Assembly (NCBI RefSeq): GCF_016863655.1
Contig: NZ_BOPH01000097.1
Coordinates: forward strand, 1-64,000
DNA from: Virgisporangium ochraceum
GTDB taxonomy: Bacteria; Actinomycetota; Actinomycetes; Mycobacteriales; Micromonosporaceae
Length of the DNA: 64,000 bases
Direction of reading: 5' to 3'
Shown: positions 1-7,563 of the stretch, one piece after another
How positions within the stretch are numbered: the first letter of the stretch is position 1
Layout: the number at the start of each line of letters is the position of its first letter
The notes under the pieces: model-generated
Databases searched by the model: none
What the model was told of the DNA's origin: nothing
What the model saw: only the letters and a program-made list of their open reading frames with translations
Translations under genes and position numbers: made by a program

Positions 1-75
1 CCCGGCGGCGACGGCACCCGCCGACGCCGCCAGCGCCACACCGGCCGACAGCAACAGGATTCGTGATCTGCGCAT
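1..75 (-). CDS. N-terminus of a secreted protein (partial, runs off left edge)
   Basis: Only the first 25 codons are inside the window. They read as a classic Sec signal peptide: a short basic n-region (MRRSR) and a long Leu/Ala/Val-rich core. A good ribosome binding site (GGAGGAACC) sits directly before the ATG at 75. It lies just downstream of, and in the same direction as, the GH30 xylanase gene, so it may be a second exported enzyme in the same transcription unit. The mature protein is outside the window and its function cannot be told. Confidence 0.7.
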   Translation of the reverse strand, partial: MRRSRILLLSAGVALAASAGAVAAG

Positions 76-86
76 GGTTCCTCCTG

Positions 87-1793
87 TCAGAGGGTGACGA
101 CGACGGTGGAGATGCTGCGGGCGGGGACGTTGACGGTCACCTGTCCGCCGTTGACGCCGGTCGGCTGGCTGGCCGCGTTGGCGCTCTGCGAGGTGAGGTA
201 GTGCTCGGCCCGCGTGATGTTCTGCGGCGCCTGGATCACGGCGTTGTTCACCGCGCTCGTCGACCGGTTGAGGATCACCAGCGTCACCTTCCCGTCGCCC
301 TGGTACGCGGTCACCTCCAGCGGGTTGGCTTTCGTGCTCTTGGTCAGGGCGACCCGCTGGTAGCCGGGCCGGACGTACTTGGAGAACTGCGAGAACGCGT
401 ACCCGCGCTTGAGTGGCGCGCCGGCGGTGGTGCCGTAGGCGGCCTCGCCGTCACCGATGAAGGAGTAGTAGCGCTTGCCGTACCACCAGATGTAGGCGCT
501 CCAGTTGGCCTCCATCGACCGGTGCACGGTGCGCATGATGGTGTCGAGGGTCTCGTTCCAGACCGTCTGGTTGCTCGGGTTGCCCCAGATGTTCGAGCCG
601 CTGCCGTCGGCCTCGTGGAAGTTCCACTCGGTCATCCACACGGGCTTGTTGTGCTGGGCGGCCAGGGCGTACGGCGCGAGCCGCCCGGCGGCCTCGGTGC
701 CGTAGAGGTGACCACCGATGTAGCCGATGTTGTTGCGGGCGCACGAGTCGTTGAGCGTCGGGTCGGTGTAGCCGTAGTTCAGGTTCACGGCCTCGGCGAC
801 CATCAGCCGGGTGTTCTGCACGGCCGCGCCGTTGTTGCAGGCGAAGGTGCGCAGTTCCGTGCCGCTCCAGTCCATCGAGTCGTAGTCGGGGTGCCAGTCG
901 GGCTCGTTCTGCACCGAGGTGACGTCGATGGTCACGCCCTGGGCGCGCATCTGCTGGACGTAGCTGTTGAGGTGGTTGGCGTAGTCGTCGTAGTACTCGG
1001 CGCGCAGCTTGCCGCCGTTGGTCCGGCTGTTGTTCGTCTTCCACGCCGCCGGTCCGGTCCAGGGCGAGGCGAGGATCTTCACGTTGGACCCGTAGGTCTT
1101 CGCCGTCCTCAGCGAGTTCACGTGGGTCGACCATTCGCTGGACACCGGCGAGATACCGGTCCGCACGATCGACAGGCCGAGCTGGTTGGCGCCCGTCCCG
1201 ACCAGCGTCTGGGTCTCGGCCGTCGACCAGGCGCTTCCCCAGATCGCGGTCGCGGCACCGAAACCGTCGACCGTCTGGTACCTGGTCGCGGCGTTGACCG
1301 TGATGTCCGCGGCGCCGGTGGGCGGCCGCGACGAGGAGGACGAGGAGGAGGGCGGGTTCGACGACGGCGGGGTCGACGGGGTCGTGTCGCCGTCGCAGGT
1401 GACCCCGTTGAGGGCGAAGGTGGTGGGTGTGGGGTTGCTGCCGGTCCAGGCGCCGTTGAAGCCGAAGGAGGCGGTGCCGCCGGTGGCGATCGTCGCGTTG
1501 TAGTCGACGTTTCTGGCGGTGACGGCGGCGCCGTTCTGGGTGACGGTGGCGCTCCAGGCCTGGGTGACGGTCTGGCCGGCGCCGTAGGACCAGGTGAGGG
1601 TCCAGCTGGTGACGGGGTCGCCGAGGTTGGTGATGGCGACGTTGGCGCCGAAGCCGCCCTGCCATTGTGAGGACACGGTGTAGGACACCGAGCAGCCGGC
1701 GGCCGCGGCACCGGCCGGTGCCACGACGGCCGAGGCCAGCACCATGGCTCCGGCCGACACCAGGGTGGCGCCGAGCAGTCTGACTCTTGTCAT
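87..1793 (-). CDS. Secreted CBM2-GH30 endo-xylanase (glucuronoxylanase-like)
   Basis: A 568-residue secreted xylan-degrading enzyme. Residues 1-33 form a Sec signal peptide. Residues about 34-135 are a CBM2 cellulose/xylan-binding module ending in the typical PTPTTFALNGVTC segment. A Ser/Pro linker follows (about 136-165), then a GH30 barrel to the C-terminus. The acid/base Glu is in VQNEP (E297) and the likely nucleophile in MTEWN (E389). GH30 enzymes of this architecture in actinobacteria usually cleave glucuronoxylan; subfamily 8 is an inference. The start at 1793 is chosen for its AGGAGAACC ribosome binding site and because the signal peptide begins there, although the frame stays open upstream. 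The neighbouring LacI regulator and CGAA-type elements suggest repression until xylan breakdown products appear. Confidence 0.9.
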   Translation of the reverse strand: MTRVRLLGATLVSAGAMVLASAVVAPAGAAAAGCSVSYTVSSQWQGGFGANVAITNLGDPVTSWTLTWSYGAGQTVTQAWSATVTQNGAAVTARNVDYNATIATGGTASFGFNGAWTGSNPTPTTFALNGVTCDGDTTPSTPPSSNPPSSSSSSSRPPTGAADITVNAATRYQTVDGFGAATAIWGSAWSTAETQTLVGTGANQLGLSIVRTGISPVSSEWSTHVNSLRTAKTYGSNVKILASPWTGPAAWKTNNSRTNGGKLRAEYYDDYANHLNSYVQQMRAQGVTIDVTSVQNEPDWHPDYDSMDWSGTELRTFACNNGAAVQNTRLMVAEAVNLNYGYTDPTLNDSCARNNIGYIGGHLYGTEAAGRLAPYALAAQHNKPVWMTEWNFHEADGSGSNIWGNPSNQTVWNETLDTIMRTVHRSMEANWSAYIWWYGKRYYSFIGDGEAAYGTTAGAPLKRGYAFSQFSKYVRPGYQRVALTKSTKANPLEVTAYQGDGKVTLVILNRSTSAVNNAVIQAPQNITRAEHYLTSQSANAASQPTGVNGGQVTVNVPARSISTVVVTL

Positions 1794-1828
1794 GGGAGGT
1801 TCTCCTGGAACGGTGGTGTCCGCCGCGG

Positions 1829-2146
1829 TCAGGCGGCGGAACAGGCGGCGCCGTCGACACCGAACGCGGTGGGTGTGGTGGTGTTGCCGGTGCGGGTGGC
1901 CCGCAACCCGACGCCGACCGGGGCGCCCGAAGCGATCGACGCGTCCCGCGGGGCGGCGATGTGCCCCTCGTCGAAGGCGGCCCACACGACCGGACGACCC
2001 GTCCGGCACGGCCGGTTCACGTCGCAGCGGGTGATGTGACCGGCGTCGCCGCGGCTGCCGTCCGCGACGACGCCGGTCACGGCCAGCACGAGCACGGGGG
2101 TCGCAGCCGGGACGCGGACAGCGCTCCAGGTTCCGACTTCCACCAT
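1829..2146 (-). pseudogene. Remnant of a CBM2-carrying secreted enzyme
   Basis: A 105-residue open frame without a signal peptide. Its last 35 or so residues align position by position with the C-terminal half of the CBM2 in the next gene (DASIASG...TTTPTAFGVDGAAC against NATIATG...NPTPTTFALNGVTC). The middle (TGRPVVWAAFDEGHIAAP) resembles the end of a secreted CE1/PHB-depolymerase-type esterase; this part is tentative. A full esterase-CBM2 would be around 400-450 residues, so the N-terminal catalytic part, the linker and half the CBM2 appear lost. It could also be a short orphan protein, but a decayed relict beside the xylanase gene is the simpler reading. Confidence 0.5.
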
Positions 2147-2172
2147 GACGACCTCCGCGCTGTGTGCTGGCA

Positions 2173-2190
2173 GCTGTGAGCGTTAACAGC
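2173..2190. promoter_or_regulatory. Operator-like palindrome upstream of the xylanase region
   Basis: GCTGTGAGCGTTAACAGC is an 18-bp imperfect dyad with 5-bp perfect arms (GCTGT/ACAGC) and a central CG, the general form of LacI-family operators. It lies just upstream of the leftward CBM2 genes and across the intergenic region from a LacI gene. Binding is inferred. Confidence 0.45.
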
Positions 2191-2303
2191 ACGACGGAGG
2201 AGGCCGAGGGGGCATCGTGCTGTCCGATTGGTCACCCCGGCGGGTGGGGCAACCACTGCCATGGACTGTTGTCGATGGTGCCCATATCGTCAAGGTTCCG
2301 GGC

Positions 2304-2324
2304 CGAAGTTTCGCGAAAGTTTTG
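2304..2324. promoter_or_regulatory. Tandem CGAA-type elements typical of actinomycete xylanase promoters
   Basis: Two abutting elements, CGAAGTTTCG (2304-2313) and CGAAAGTTTTG (2314-2324), match the CGAA-N-TTCG motif known from Streptomyces xylanase and xylosidase control regions, where a LacI-type repressor (BxlR) has been reported to bind. They also create a perfect TTTCGCGAAA palindrome at the junction. Their place between a xylanase gene and a LacI gene fits xylan-responsive control. Confidence 0.5.
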
Positions 2325-2409
2325 TCGCTCGGTAGGCGGGCGCCGTCGCAATCGCGTGAGATGTGCGGGGTTGAACGGGACCGGCGGAGCGGGCATCATC
2401 GCGGTAAGA

Positions 2410-2427
2410 AATGTGATCGATAACATT
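2410..2427. promoter_or_regulatory. LacI-family operator candidate in front of the lacI-type gene
   Basis: AATGTGATCGATAACATT is an 18-bp palindrome with a single mismatched pair around a central ATCGAT. It precedes the rightward LacI gene and is a good candidate for autoregulation and for control of the divergent xylanase gene. Confidence 0.5.
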
Positions 2428-2488
2428 CGCGATGGCGGGTTGCGACACGTCAGTGCCCCTGTCCGTGGCGACCCGTAGACTCCGTGCC

Positions 2489-3526
2489 GTGATCGAGTCG
2501 GACCGACCGGCCCCACGTCGCAGGGCACGGCGTGGTGACGTGCCGATCACGACGATCGCCGAGCTCGCCGGCGTCTCTCCACCCACGGTGTCCAAGGTGC
2601 TCAACGGCCGGCGCGGCGTCGGCGCGACGACCCGTCAGCGGGTGGAGGTGCTGCTGCGCGACCACGGCTACCGCCGGCCGTTGGCGGCCACCACCACCCC
2701 GTGCCTGGAGGTCGTCTTCGACCGGATGCTCGCGTCGATCGCCGTCGGCATCCTGCGTGGTGTCGGCGAGGTCGCGGGCGGGCGGGACTGCACGGTCGGG
2801 TTCACCGACGTCCACCGGCAGGTCGACGCCGGCCTGCCGTGGATCGAGCCGTTGCTGCGACGGCGGCCCACCGCGGTCGTCACCGTCTGCTCGCTCGCCG
2901 ACGCCCGGCACAGCGAACGGCTGTCGGCCAGCGGCATCCCGCTGGTCGCGGTCGACCCGGTCGGCGAGCTGGCGGGGATCCCGGCCGTCGGGTCGAACAA
3001 CTGGAGCGGCGCCCTGACCGTCACCCGCCACCTGCTCGACCTGGGTCACCGGCGGATCGGGGTCGTCACCGGTCCGGTCCGCGACCTGTCCGCCCGCGCC
3101 CGGCTCGACGGGTTCCGGGCCGCGCTCGACCACGCCGGCGTCGCGTTCGACGCCGACCTCGAGCGGCGCGGCGTGTTCACGTTCGAGGACGGCCGTGACC
3201 TCGGCGCGGAGCTTCTCGCCCTTCCGCAGCGCCCGACCGCGGTCGTGTGCGGCGACGACCTGCAGGCGCTCGGCGTGTACGAGGCCGCCCGCCGGGCCGG
3301 TCTGCGGGTGCCGGAGGACCTCAGCGTCGTCGGCTTCGACGATGTCGACCAGGCCGCCTGGTCCGCGCCGCCACTGACCACCGTGCGGCAGCAGTTCACC
3401 GATATGGGCGCGACCGCCGCGCGGCTGGCGCTGGGAATGGCCGCCGGTGAGGAGCCGACCCAGGACCGGTACGAGCTCGACACCACCCTCGTCGTCCGGG
3501 GCAGCACCGCCGCGCCGCCGTCCTGA
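2489..3526 (+). CDS. LacI-family transcriptional regulator (xylan-locus)
   Basis: A LacI/GalR repressor with an N-terminal helix-turn-helix (ITTIAELAGVSPPTVSKVLNG) followed by a periplasmic-binding-protein-like effector domain with the usual FxxGRDLGAELL, VVCGDDLQALG and LSVVGFDDV segments. Such proteins sense a sugar and release DNA. The start is uncertain: ATG 2432 almost touches an operator-like palindrome and would leave no room for a ribosome binding site, while GTG 2489 or GTG 2540 would both leave the HTH intact. GTG 2489 (345 residues) is used here. The gene is divergent from the GH30 xylanase, and three operator-like elements lie between them. Confidence 0.85.
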   Translation: MIESDRPAPRRRARRGDVPITTIAELAGVSPPTVSKVLNGRRGVGATTRQRVEVLLRDHGYRRPLAATTTPCLEVVFDRMLASIAVGILRGVGEVAGGRDCTVGFTDVHRQVDAGLPWIEPLLRRRPTAVVTVCSLADARHSERLSASGIPLVAVDPVGELAGIPAVGSNNWSGALTVTRHLLDLGHRRIGVVTGPVRDLSARARLDGFRAALDHAGVAFDADLERRGVFTFEDGRDLGAELLALPQRPTAVVCGDDLQALGVYEAARRAGLRVPEDLSVVGFDDVDQAAWSAPPLTTVRQQFTDMGATAARLALGMAAGEEPTQDRYELDTTLVVRGSTAAPPS

Positions 3527-3552
3527 CCCGTGGGCCTACGCGGGTGCTCCGG

Positions 3553-4236
3553 TCAGGTGGTGGCCGCGAAGCGCTCGACCTGGTCGGTGGTGCCGGCGAC
3601 GATCAGGACGGCCTTGCCGGGGACGACCGTGTCGGGCGCGGCGAACACGAAGTCCGTCCCCGGGGCCTTGACCCCGACGACCGTGACGCCGTACCGCGAC
3701 CGCAGGCCGACGTCGGCGAGGGTCCGGCCGACGGTGTCGCCGGGGGCGCGGGTCTTGGCGATCGCGAAGCCGTCGTCGAGTTCGATGAAGTCGAGCATCC
3801 GGCTGGTGATCAGGTGGGCGACGCGCTCGCCCATCGTCGCCTCGGGGTAGATGACGTGGTGCGCGCCGACCGACCGCAGGATCTTGCCGTGTTTGACCGA
3901 GATCGCCTTGGCCCAGATGTCGCGGATCCCGAGCTCGCTGAGCGCGAGCACGGTCAGCACGCTGGCCTCGATGTCGGTGCCGATGCCGACGACGGCCCGG
4001 GAGAACTCCCTGATTCCGACCTGCAGCAGGGCGTCCTCGTCGGTGGCGTCGGCCTGCACGACGTGGGTCAGGTCGTCGGACCACTGCTGCACCAGCTTCG
4101 GGTCCTCGTCGATGCCGAGCACCTCGTGCCCGAGCCGCAGCAGCGACGCGGCCACCTGACCGCCGAACCGGCCGAGGCCGATCACCACGACGTTCTCGTC
4201 CGCGGTCGGTGACTTCGCCTTCTCTTTGTCAGCCAA
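3553..4236 (-). CDS. ktrA: KtrA-type potassium channel gating protein (RCK/TrkA domain)
   Basis: A 227-residue cytosolic RCK protein that binds nucleotides and gates a potassium-translocating membrane partner. An N-terminal Rossmann fold carries the glycine motif VVIGLGRFGGQVA and the acidic strand end GIDED. A TrkA-C domain follows (about 140-225). It begins with TTG at 4236 and overlaps the end of the KtrB gene by 8 bp, with GGAGGAG just upstream inside ktrB, so the pair is translationally coupled. The gene order KtrB-KtrA and the size fit Ktr rather than the double-RCK TrkA of proteobacteria. Confidence 0.92.
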   Translation of the reverse strand: MADKEKAKSPTADENVVVIGLGRFGGQVAASLLRLGHEVLGIDEDPKLVQQWSDDLTHVVQADATDEDALLQVGIREFSRAVVGIGTDIEASVLTVLALSELGIRDIWAKAISVKHGKILRSVGAHHVIYPEATMGERVAHLITSRMLDFIELDDGFAIAKTRAPGDTVGRTLADVGLRSRYGVTVVGVKAPGTDFVFAAPDTVVPGKAVLIVAGTTDQVERFAATT

Positions 4237-5596
4237 CGAGGGGTCGCTCCTCCGGGTACCGGTACAGCCGTGGACGGGTGTTGAGCGCCAGCGCCGAGGC
4301 GACGGCGACGGTTCCGACGCGGCCGACGAACATCATCGCGATCAGCACCAGTCTGCCCGGGTCGGGCAGCTCGGCGGTCAGGCCCGTGCCGAGACCGGCC
4401 GTGCTGAACGCCGCCATCACCTCGAAGAGCGCCCGGTCGAACGGGACGCCGCGGGTGAGTCCGAGCAGCAGCAGCGTGCCGAGGGCGACGGTCGCGACGC
4501 CGAGCAGCGCGATGGTCGTCGCCTGGCGTTGCGTGGTCTCGGCGATGCGGCGGCGACCGATCACCACGTCCTGCTCGCCGCGCACCTCGGTCCAGATGAC
4601 GTAGGCGAGCAGGAAGAACGTGGTCACCTTGATGCCCCCGGCGGTGCTGGCGCTGCCGCCGCCGACGAACATCAGCACCGTGACGATCGCGGTGGTGTCG
4701 GCGGACATCGCGCCGAAGTCGACCGTGTTGAAGCCACCCGAGCGGGGGATCGTTCCGTGGACGAACGCGGCGAGGATCTTCGCGCCCACGTCGAGCGGAC
4801 CGAGCGTGGCGTCGTTGCCCCACTCCAGCGCCAGGACCGCGACGAACCCGACGACGAGCAGCACCAGCGTGCCCCAGACGGTGAGCCGGGTGTGGGTCGA
4901 CCAGGCGGCGGGCCGGCGCAGCTCGCGGACGATCTCGTACAGCACCGGGACGCCGATGCCGCCGACGATCACCCCGAGGGTCAGCGGCACGCAGATCCAC
5001 CAGTCGCCGACGAAGCCGAGCAGGCCGTCGCTGCGCAGCGAGAAGCCGGAGTTGTTGAACGCCTGCACCGCGTCGAACACACCCTCCCACGCGGCCGACC
5101 CGAACGGCACGTCGTAGGCCAGCCACAGCCGCAGCGTCACGACCGTGGCGATCACCGTCTCGCTGACGAGCATCACCGCCGCCGCGAGCACGAGCACCCG
5201 GCGGACGTCGCCGTGCGCGAGCCCGGTCGTCGCCTCGGCGCCGGCCATCATGCGTCCGCGCAGACCCAGGCGGCGCGACACGATCAGACCGAGCAGGGTC
5301 GCCAGCGTGGTGATCCCGAAGCCGCCGAGCTGGGTCAGCGCCGCGAGCAGCACGTGCCCGATGTCGGACCAGTAGGTGGCAGTGTCGACGATCGTCATGC
5401 CCGACGTGGTGATCGCGGACGTCGCGGTGAACAGCGCCGTCATGAACGGGGCCGAGCCCGGCCCGGACCGGAAGACGGGCAGCATGAGCAGCCCGGTTCC
5501 GGCGGCGATCGCGACCGCGAATGCCAGGGACACGGTGCGTGCTGGATGCGGACGGCCCCGGCGCACGAGGCAGGAGTCTACCGCCGGGCCGATCAT
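4229..5596 (-). CDS. ktrB: KtrB/TrkH-type potassium uptake channel subunit
   Basis: A 455-residue polytopic membrane protein of the TrkH/KtrB superfamily, which conducts K+ through four inexact P-loop repeats. The first pore loop reads TATSAITTSGMT and later repeats include FNNSGFSL, PRSGGFNT and FSTAGLGTG, each with the single conserved filter glycine. The first membrane span starts near residue 22. ATG 5596 gives a length normal for the family. It is followed with an 8-bp overlap by ktrA, so the two make a Ktr-type K+ (possibly Na+-dependent) uptake system. Confidence 0.92.
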   Translation of the reverse strand: MIGPAVDSCLVRRGRPHPARTVSLAFAVAIAAGTGLLMLPVFRSGPGSAPFMTALFTATSAITTSGMTIVDTATYWSDIGHVLLAALTQLGGFGITTLATLLGLIVSRRLGLRGRMMAGAEATTGLAHGDVRRVLVLAAAVMLVSETVIATVVTLRLWLAYDVPFGSAAWEGVFDAVQAFNNSGFSLRSDGLLGFVGDWWICVPLTLGVIVGGIGVPVLYEIVRELRRPAAWSTHTRLTVWGTLVLLVVGFVAVLALEWGNDATLGPLDVGAKILAAFVHGTIPRSGGFNTVDFGAMSADTTAIVTVLMFVGGGSASTAGGIKVTTFFLLAYVIWTEVRGEQDVVIGRRRIAETTQRQATTIALLGVATVALGTLLLLGLTRGVPFDRALFEVMAAFSTAGLGTGLTAELPDPGRLVLIAMMFVGRVGTVAVASALALNTRPRLYRYPEERPLVG

Positions 5597-5639
5597 GGAG
5601 CAGCGGAACGCGCCCGCGTCCCGTCCCGGGCGTGGTGGT

Positions 5640-6620
5640 TCAGGGCCGGAGCGCGAGCTTGCCCACGGTGGTCCGCGCCTCCAGGTCCGCGAGGACCCTC
5701 GGCCCGTCCGCCAGGTCGTGGACCGTGGGCCGGCCGGGACCGAGCACCCCGGCCGCGAGCAGCCCGGACAACTCACCCATGACCGCGCCGAACACCTGGG
5801 GCGCGGCCCGGATCAGGACGCCGATGTTCAACCCGATCACGTGGACCTGGTGCCGGTAGACCAGGTCCCGGTTGGTGACCGCGGCCGTCCCGGCGGCCAG
5901 GCCGTAGACCACGACGCGGCCGGTGACCCGCCTGGCCGCGGCCAGGCTGGCCTCGAACGTGGCGCCACCGACGGACTCGAGCACGAGGTCGGCGCCCACG
6001 CCGTCGGTCAGGCGGAGGACCTCGGCGGCGAGGTCGTCACGGCCGGAGTCGAGGAGGTGGTCGGCGCCCAGGGCCCGGACCACCTCGTGCTTGGCGGGCG
6101 CGGCCGTGGCGATCACGGTCGCGCCGTGGTGCCGGGCCACGGCGACCGCGGCCTGGCCGGTCGCGCCCGCGGCGGCGTGGACGAGCACGGTCCGGCCGGC
6201 GGTGAGCCCGCCCAGCGGCCTGAGGGCGGCCACCGCGGTCGGCCAGTTCACGACCAGTCCCATGGCCTGCTCGTCGGCCCAACCGGCCGGCACCGGAACG
6301 GCGGCGGCCGCGGGCAGCGTCAGGTACTCGGCGAACGCGCCGCCGCCGATGCTGACGCCGACGACGTGGGCGCCCGGTGCCCAGGTGGTCACGTCGTCGG
6401 CGACGGCCACGATCTCGCCGGCGGCCTCGATGCCCGCGAGGTAGGGCGGTTCGGGTCCGTCCGCGAACGTGCCCCGCGACTGCGAGAGGTCGACGAAGTT
6501 GACCCCGGCGGCGGTGACCCGCACCAGGACCTCACCCGGCCCCGGTGCCGGCACCGGTGCGTCGGTGACCAGGCGTAGGTCCCGGGGTCCGTCGAGGGAC
6601 GTCTGTCGTAGTGCTCGCAT
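5640..6620 (-). CDS. Zinc-independent quinone oxidoreductase (MDR family)
   Basis: A 326-residue NAD(P)H-dependent oxidoreductase of the medium-chain dehydrogenase/reductase superfamily, quinone oxidoreductase branch. It has a GroES-like N-terminal domain (VTAAGVNFVDLSQSRG) and a Rossmann domain with the nucleotide motif HAAAGATGQAAVAVAR. The catalytic zinc ligands of alcohol dehydrogenases are absent. ATG 6620 follows AGGAGACCCC. It is divergent from a TetR gene, and two matching operators lie between them, so it is probably the TetR target, induced by a quinone or other electrophile. The real substrate is unknown. Confidence 0.88.
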   Translation of the reverse strand: MRALRQTSLDGPRDLRLVTDAPVPAPGPGEVLVRVTAAGVNFVDLSQSRGTFADGPEPPYLAGIEAAGEIVAVADDVTTWAPGAHVVGVSIGGGAFAEYLTLPAAAAVPVPAGWADEQAMGLVVNWPTAVAALRPLGGLTAGRTVLVHAAAGATGQAAVAVARHHGATVIATAAPAKHEVVRALGADHLLDSGRDDLAAEVLRLTDGVGADLVLESVGGATFEASLAAARRVTGRVVVYGLAAGTAAVTNRDLVYRHQVHVIGLNIGVLIRAAPQVFGAVMGELSGLLAAGVLGPGRPTVHDLADGPRVLADLEARTTVGKLALRP

Positions 6621-6631
6621 GGGGTCTCCTG

Positions 6632-6653
6632 AATTGTTTATCGAACGACCAAG
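6632..6653. promoter_or_regulatory. TetR operator copy 1 (inverted relative to copy 2)
   Basis: A 22-bp block that matches the reverse complement of 6691-6712 with only two mismatches. It contains the partial dyad TTTATCGAACGACCAA and lies 12 bp upstream of the quinone oxidoreductase start codon. Confidence 0.65.
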
Positions 6654-6690
6654 AAATGGTCCATGACCGGCGGGCGCGGGTCAAGATAAA

Positions 6691-6712
6691 CTTGGTCGAT
6701 CGACAAACAATT
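6691..6712. promoter_or_regulatory. TetR operator copy 2
   Basis: The second 22-bp block, centred on the perfect palindrome GTCGATCGAC within TTGGTCGATCGACAAA. It sits just upstream of the tetR start. Two near-identical copies in opposite orientation, one per divergent gene, are strong evidence for TetR autoregulation and control of the oxidoreductase. Confidence 0.68.
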
Positions 6713-6721
6713 GGGGGACCG

Positions 6722-7330
6722 ATGGCACACCGCGGCCGGCCGCGCACGTTCGACCCGGACGTCGCCCTGCGCCGGGCCCTGGACCTGTTCTGGGAACGCG
6801 GCTATGAGGGCACCTCGCTGAGCGACCTGGCCCAGGCGATGGGGATCGCCTCGGCCAGCATCTACGCCTGCTTCGGCAGCAAGGAGGACCTGTTCCGCCG
6901 GGTCATGGCGCTGTACGGCGCCACGTCGGGCGAGCCACCCCGGCGCGCGCTCCGCGACGGTGGGACCGCGCGGTCCGCGGTCCACGCGATGCTGCGGGCC
7001 ACGGCCGACCAGGTCACCGGCCCGGAGACCCCGCACTACTGCATGCTCGTGCTGGCCGCGCCGGTCGGCGCGGTGGAGAACCACGCCGTCCGGGAGTTCC
7101 TGGCCGACCGCCGCCGCGACCAGTACGCCACCATCCGCGAGCGGCTCGCGCGCGGCGTCGCCGACGGCGACCTCACCGCGTCGCCCGCCGACCTCGACGC
7201 GCTGGCCCGCTACTACACGACCGTGGTGCAGGGCCTGTCCGTCCAGGCCCGCGACGGCGCCACCCGCGCCGACCTGGAGGCGGTCGTCACCTGCGCGATG
7301 GCCGCCTGGGACGCGCTCGCCGGTTGCTGA
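6722..7330 (+). CDS. TetR-family regulator controlling the divergent oxidoreductase
   Basis: A 202-residue TetR/AcrR repressor. The helix-turn-helix is at about residues 8-55 (TSLSDLAQAMGIASASIYACFGSKEDLF), followed by an all-helical ligand domain. The N-terminus MAHRGRPRTFD is typical of regulators paired with oxidoreductases. ATG 6722 is used because it begins the conserved GRPRxFD segment and follows GGGGGACC; the frame is open further upstream. Its likely sites are the two inverted 22-bp operators at 6632-6653 and 6691-6712. Confidence 0.9.
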   Translation: MAHRGRPRTFDPDVALRRALDLFWERGYEGTSLSDLAQAMGIASASIYACFGSKEDLFRRVMALYGATSGEPPRRALRDGGTARSAVHAMLRATADQVTGPETPHYCMLVLAAPVGAVENHAVREFLADRRRDQYATIRERLARGVADGDLTASPADLDALARYYTTVVQGLSVQARDGATRADLEAVVTCAMAAWDALAGC

Positions 7331-7355
7331 CGGCCCGGACCTCGCGGGGTGCTCA

Positions 7356-7384
7356 TTGACATGCATCGATGACGGGCCTAGCCT
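7356..7384 (+). promoter_or_regulatory. Sigma-70-type promoter of the pectate lyase gene
   Basis: TTGACA (7356-7361), exactly 17 bp, then TAGCCT (7379-7384): an unusually good housekeeping-type promoter for this GC content. The expected start site, near 7391, falls immediately before the 16-bp palindrome at 7396-7411. Confidence 0.65.
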
Positions 7385-7395
7385 TGCGCAGGCAG

Positions 7396-7411
7396 AGGAA
7401 AGCGCTTTCCT
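7396..7411. promoter_or_regulatory. LacI-family operator (perfect 16-bp palindrome)
   Basis: AGGAAAGCGCTTTCCT is a perfect 16-bp palindrome with a central CG, the standard form of a LacI/GalR operator. It overlaps the predicted transcription start of the pectate lyase gene, a position at which a bound repressor would block initiation. The regulator is not adjacent; either LacI protein of this window or another could act here. Confidence 0.7.
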
Positions 7412-7563
7412 GGCCGGATCCGTCGTCGGTCGCGCAGCCGGCGCCCGCCTCCCGGTCCGGTGCAGCAGGTGCCGCGCACCGCGGCCACCGCCCCCGGCGC
7501 CGGCCCGACCCATGCCACCTGCGGTCGGGCACCCCCCGGCGCCCCACGTAGGGAAGGACTCCC

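Noticed and set aside
63-1670. Long open frame antisense to the GH30 xylanase, and many like it elsewhere
   Set aside because: High GC content removes stop codons from other frames. The antisense translations are Arg/Gly/Val-rich with no recognisable domain, while the xylanase reads cleanly.
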